From Odontocerum albicorne (taxonomy: Eukaryota > Arthropoda > Insecta > Trichoptera > Odontoceridae), in NCBI GenBank assembly GCA_949825065.1, contig OX463841.1:22674078-22738077 (forward strand): a DNA stretch of 64,000 bases. The letters are read 5' to 3'. The translations under genes were made by a program, and so were the position numbers. Every line of letters begins with the position of its first letter. Within the stretch, counting starts at the first letter, position 1. The notes beneath the pieces are model-generated. The model was not told the origin of the DNA and searched no databases. It saw only the letters and a list, made by a program, of their open reading frames with translations. Positions 58,891 to 64,000 of this stretch are shown here, in pieces.

Positions 58891-60712
58891 TCACAAATTT
58901 TTTTTTCCGAATTTTTCTGTTGGGATTTTCCGAGATGGTTTCAGTTGAGTTGGTACCGAATATTCGGTAATGTTTTTTGATTTCGCCTTGATATTTGGTG
59001 ATGGTTTTTAACATGGCTGGTTTAACAATTTTCGGTACATGTAATGTACAGGTAAGCGCTTCTGCATTTTCGGTAATGCGTTTCGACATTTTTTCTACTG
59101 ACTTTTCTCATAAATGATTATGTTTTTTGACATTGCCCTGAGGACGAAGCTACAACGCCTTCGAAATATTGGCCATCATTGTAGCTAACTTAATACGAAA
59201 ACTCCATAAAACGTTTGAAATTAAATTTTATTTTTATATTGATCAATTATAAAACTCCAAAGTTATTATAACGTCTTGCTCTTCTAGATGTTTTAATATG
59301 AACAACATTAAATAAATTTTTGGTTTACAGTAATTATTTGAAGATTTAATCGCAGAATATTTAAGTAAATTTTTTTTGCGTTTTTTTTAATACTAGGACA
59401 TTTTGTTGTCTTTGAAACAGAAGTCGTGCATATTTTTAAACACCCTGAACATATTTTTTTCATGTAAATATTGAGATCGGTTTTGTTCTTCGTTTGTCAT
59501 TTTAAGTTGAAAAGAAAAATTCTCTCATTTCAAAACGAACGCCATATTCACAAAGAAACAATAGATGTACTTCCAATCCTGGACGTTTCTTCGGGTTTCG
59601 TTTAAATTTTTCATTATATTTTTTTATATTTCCAGCCCGCATAATTTGCACTTATTGTGATTGTGTGTATTTTTTATTGTTGTCTACATTCTGTTAACAG
59701 AATCAAAAGTAAATATGCGTAAATGAGAACATTCTTGGAGGATTCACGGGCATCAACTTAAGATGACAGCTCAGAATTACCGAGTTTCTTTTTATTTGTA
59801 TAGAACTCAATGAAATCTCTTTTATCCGTGTTTTTTTCCGTAGAAGACTGTATTCAGTCAGCGAGAAGAATAGATTATTATGTTTGGTATATATTTAAGA
59901 TGTTATAAAAGGTATTACTTAGCTGTAAGCTTATTTCTCTGTTTATTGCCTCAATGGTTCACATCAAAATCACAAAAAAATCGTATTTACGAACATGACG
60001 TTGTCAAATAATATATAATATATGTACACAAAAGTCTTTTAAAATAGATTTAAATTTGAAAACAACGTATATTATTAAACCAAAATGTAAATATCTTTTC
60101 AAGAATATTTGAGAGAGAATTGTCACAATTGAATTGATGATGCTAAAATTACTTGGGTTATAAATTTAATACCATTTTTTGTTTATGCTTTTTTGTCAAG
60201 GGTATTCTTAATAGTTTTTTTATTTTCAAGAAATTTCGTCGACTATTTTATTAATTTTAATGAAATAACTTGAAATATATAATTTATGAAAAATTTATTA
60301 TTTCCATATTCTCGATACCCAACAGTAAAATTACAAGTAGTAGAATATTGAAGACAAATTTGTCGAAATGTTTTTAAACTATTTAAAATTATGTTTTCTG
60401 AGAGAATCAAACATAAGTTAAATCACGCATGATCCCAGATTATCCATTCAAGAATGAATTCATTTTAGACAAAGAGGCCGATTGGCATCCGCCTGAGCGC
60501 GCTCTAACGACCTGTCAACTCTAATTTCCAGCAAATCCTTTAAGGCTGTTTTTTAAACTTAATCGAGGATTTTAACGTTTTAGAAAAATGTATTTCTTGA
60601 AGGACACGAGACTGACGTATAATTTCCACAAGATATTTAAGACTGGTCCGTTTTGGTTTGAGTGGACATTAAGTTTTAGATTATTTACCAAAAATTCTTA
60701 CTTTTTGGGATA
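58891..60712. other. Intergenic
   Basis: An 80-codon minus frame (58847-59089) next to the array is unrecognised. 59138-59167 holds a CTGANGA..GAAA motif like that of the foldback. 60470-60530 is a GC-richer patch without match. The rest is AT-rich. Confidence 0.4.
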
Positions 60713-61137
60713 TATTTATTTATTTAACACTTTTATTGCAAATTCAAACTGGCGGGCTTTTTGCCTGGTGGCAATCTCTTCCAACCAACCAGACAAAAGT
60801 AAATTGAAGAAAACTGCATGGTCGCATAAATCATTCAAATGACTATCCATTCCCCCGAAATCCATAAACACATACGTGAGCATATGCCCACGAACCCCAC
60901 AAAGACGGACAATCACCCGAACATTCTTTTTCATATAAAGTGAGATATCATCAATCAAAAGAAAAGGAAGGGATGGTGGAGGGGAAAGGAAATGAAAAAT
61001 AAGGAATGAAACACGTTATTTTACTGACTCGAAATTAAGAGTTTTTTTCAGTCGCTTCTTAAAGCATGCCAAGGACGGAGCGAGTCTTATATTGGTTTGT
61101 AACTGATTCTAGAGTCTCACTGCATGGACAGTAAAGA
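60713..61137 (-). mobile_element. 5'-truncated copy of the LINE at 10.85 kb
   Basis: It matches 10847-11270 almost throughout: the AAAT-type end, the 3' UTR (including the tract that opens as MIDDISLYMK on minus) and the last ~38 codons of ORF2, stopping at GACAGTAAAG where the two sequences part. The end of ORF2 has one extra T in the poly-T tract (61044-61050 region), which shifts frame before the stop. It is a typical truncated LINE insertion. Confidence 0.95.
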
Positions 61138-64000
61138 ACTATGTTGCCAAAAGTATCACCATTAGCATAACTCGGACATGTATTGCATTGATTTTAAACT
61201 TTTGTTTGAAGTAAATTTAATGGGTTCGTGATGTACGAAAAATATTTAAAAAAATATTTTGTACTGCTTTCGTGATTAATATGGCCAGTATGGTAAACAT
61301 TGATGTTATATGCTACTTTGTTATCTTATTTAAGTTGCAAAAATTTAAATTAATATTTTTACAATAATCAGTTTTGAATCGTTCTTTTGATACGAAATAT
61401 TACCTTGAAAACGTTTTGTTTTCGAATAATTAAAAAGTTGAATGCCTATTACTCGATAACGAGTGCAAGAAACGCACTACAAAGTGAAGGATCTGGAGAT
61501 TTGTCTCGGATGCTACCGAAATTGATTGATTATATTAGCCAACTTTTGATAGACATGTTTAATAATATTGGGGGCATTGTACTTCAGTTTTTTCAGCATA
61601 TGTTCGTCTTCTTTCTATACCAAGTTCTACTAATTGGTAACAGTTTAGTGCTAATTGATTCAATATATCGCTGTTTGCTCCCAATTGATCTGATCATTTA
61701 TATTTTGAGAATATCATGAAGCAGGTCCTTACATCTTTTGTGCCCTAGACCGTATTTTATTTTACTCAACCGTTAGTTAGCACATCAAATAAGATATCGT
61801 TTAAAAGCCGGTTAGTATACACGAGCAAGTGTTATATTAATTTATGCAAAATAGTTAATCACTTAATTCAAATAGACAATCTGCAAGGGAGATTATTTGT
61901 AACAACTAGTACTTCCATAATAGATAATGCGTTTCCTCCAAACCGTTTACGAGTATACCAGCTATACTGCGTGGAAAGTTTTGCAGTTATTTTTTTTTCA
62001 GCACAAATAATGAACCAACATTATTAGCTTCTAATATGGCTACTAAAAATTCTAACATCGATTTCAAAAAAACACTGATATCAGTTAGATCTTCAAAACC
62101 ACTGATATCAGTTAGATCTTCAAAATATTTCCTTTATTTATTTTGGACATCAATGACAGTATAGAATACCAAAACTGTTGAGATAAAAAAAAATAAAACC
62201 ATCTTCTTAGGCAAATCCGAGCTGAACTTCTCATCAACGGATGATAAAAGTTTTTGCTCACATTAAGAAGGGGGAAATACTCGAGAGAATATCGTCATTC
62301 TTAAAACGTTTTTATAGTTTTAAGTTTATTTACCAACATTATTTTAACAAAGTTGATTGCTATCGGGAGACATTGACTCTAAATTTTCCGAAAAATTAAA
62401 GAATAAAAGTAATCTTCTAAATGTTACGTCAAAAATTAAAGTAATCTTCAAGATGTTACGTAAATTGATTTATATAATCGATTCTATAAACATGGAATAG
62501 CAGCCTTTAGTCACTAAAGGGTGGTATATAAATCGTTTGATTAATAAAAATGCGTATTTTCATAACTTATTCTTAAAACTGGGACGTGGAAGTAAGGATA
62601 TCATATGAGAAATTGAAATCAATTTTTAACATCAACATTGTTCTGGGACATTTTTATCAGTTCATGATCATTTATTACTTGAAATGTACTCGTATATGGG
62701 GATTTATTGTGTGTAATTTGATTGATGATAAACATACATTTTACAATAATATTCCACATTTTAAATGTGTTTTAATGGCAAAACATTATTAGTTTCAACA
62801 CAACGCTTAATGTATAGTTTTTGTTGCAGTACAACAAATCGAATAATATCCCCTTGATTTCCTTCAGAATATCATGAAACTTGTTATATAATTTTTAAAG
62901 CGTGTTTAATTTTTACCAATGATTAAAGCTGATGAAACGCATCAGATATATAAATACTGTGAACTTATTTGCGGAAAAAATTCACTCTAGATTTCACAAT
63001 AATCTATTTATTGTACTTTATGATAATTATTAAACTCTACTTCGTTAATTTAAAAAAGTACTTTATTTATTAAAAAAAAAGCACAAAAAACAATGGAAAA
63101 CGCTTAATAAATGAACGGATGCAATCACAAAAAAAAAGTAAAAACTCGCATAATAATGCAAGTACACACATTAACACTCGCACAAATATACAATAATTCG
63201 AAAATATACAGTTATTAACACATTATGGGAACGTATACATGCGAGTAGCTTGCACTGTACCATACCGGGCAACCTCTTGATATTTACTCGTGTGTGAAAA
63301 TAAAGATGCATATAAACAAAAACAATATAAATGAAAATGTGCATGTAATAGTTTGAACACAATCGAAAGTCCGTATCGACCTCATAATACTAAATTTCCC
63401 AAGATTCTAAAATATCTAGAAATGAGACAAATAAGAATGTCATGGAAAAACAGTTAATCCAGCACGACTTCAAATAATATAGAATTAATTATGCGTCTCT
63501 GACTGTGAATTGACAGGTGCATGGTGAATGAACGAGGACAATCTAGAAATCATAATATACTTAATAACATTTCTTTATATCATATCAGCATTAAAAATTA
63601 TAGAAAGATACGAAAAATACTCGAATTATTCACAACGAATTCAATCAATTATACATTCAGCCTCTTTTTAACTAACCAACAGACGTTGGAAACATATCGA
63701 CAATTTCAGCAAATGAATACTCCAAAAGGTGCATTTTATTTATAGGAGAATAGTAAAAACATGTTACTCAATTCGAAAACTGGAATTTGGAAAACCTAAT
63801 GTTTTATTTTTCGTTTCCTACACCTTTTTAATTTGCAAAATAAACCTTTATGCAATGGCTTACGCATTCCTGTCCAGAAAAAAAGTGATTGACCTGCTGA
63901 TTCTCGTCCATTAAATGAATAAAATTAGACTTTATCATACCTATAAAACAATCGCATTTTTCATTTTTTATTTCTTCTTTGCTATTTGTAAATAGTCTTG
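61138..64000. other. AT-rich intergenic
   Basis: No recognised gene; the 110-codon frame at 61387-61719 has no motif and modest complexity. Small duplications are a 27-bp pair at 62073-62126 and a 24-bp pair (62406-62429, 62438-62461). Confidence 0.4.

Noticed and set aside
60716..60958. 80-codon minus frame beginning MIDDISLYMK, also at 10857-11093
   Set aside because: Both lie in the LINE 3' UTR after the ORF2 stop, and their C-termini diverge through frameshifts, so they are repeated UTR sequence, not a conserved small gene.
61387..61719. 110-codon plus frame with hydrophobic C-terminal half
   Set aside because: No family motif, AT-driven composition and no promoter or splice signals; it might be real but cannot be supported.

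Overview
The window is 64 kb of AT-rich, repeat-laden nuclear DNA of the kind found in a large arthropod (most likely insect) genome. The evidence is three mariner elements, APE-type non-LTR retrotransposons (LINEs), an RTE-clade fragment, and tRNA-derived SINEs with split Pol III promoters. There is no operon structure, no rRNA, no bona fide tRNA gene and no CRISPR array. I could not recognise a host protein-coding exon. The only host-like signal is one strongly GC/CpG-rich island near 50.1-50.75 kb, which could be a promoter and non-coding first exon.

Layout. 0.4-4.6 kb: two convergent copies of a tRNA-derived SINE (here SINE-B), then copies of a second family (SINE-A), a LINE C-terminal remnant, and mariner-1 (956 bp, minus strand) with good TIRs and TA duplications. 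8.0-9.0 kb: a SINE-A abutting the 3' end of a minus-strand LINE. 10.85-15.96 kb: the centrepiece, an apparently intact minus-strand two-ORF LINE (238-aa ORF1; 1002-aa endonuclease plus reverse transcriptase ORF2) whose 3' end carries an (AAAT)n tail. 17.9-20 kb: LINE tails and a 38-bp tandem array. 20.8-22.0 kb: mariner-2. 24.4-29.6 kb: an RTE remnant, LINE tails, and one LINE tail nested inside an older reverse transcriptase. 31.0-32.7 kb: SINE-A and mariner-3. 40.2-41.2 kb: two minisatellites (29 bp x4 inside a SINE head; 27 bp x8). 46-54 kb: SINEs, LINE tails and the CpG island. 57.7-58.9 kb: a perfect 71-bp foldback and a 107-bp x5 array. 60.7-61.1 kb: a 5'-truncated copy of the intact LINE's 3' end.

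How the parts connect. The SINE-A copies have a tRNA-like 5' head and a 3' tail that matches the last ~70 bp of the intact LINE. This is the signature of SINEs mobilised by a partner LINE. The LINE, its truncated copy and its SINEs therefore form one retrotransposition system, and it is the most interesting thing in the window. All three mariner transposases are broken by stops, frameshifts or loss of a catalytic residue. At least nine short fragments share one LINE C-terminal signature and look like repeated 5'-truncated insertions. The stretches between repeats hold only short, unrecognised open frames. All similarity statements rest on reading by eye; no alignment or database search was run.
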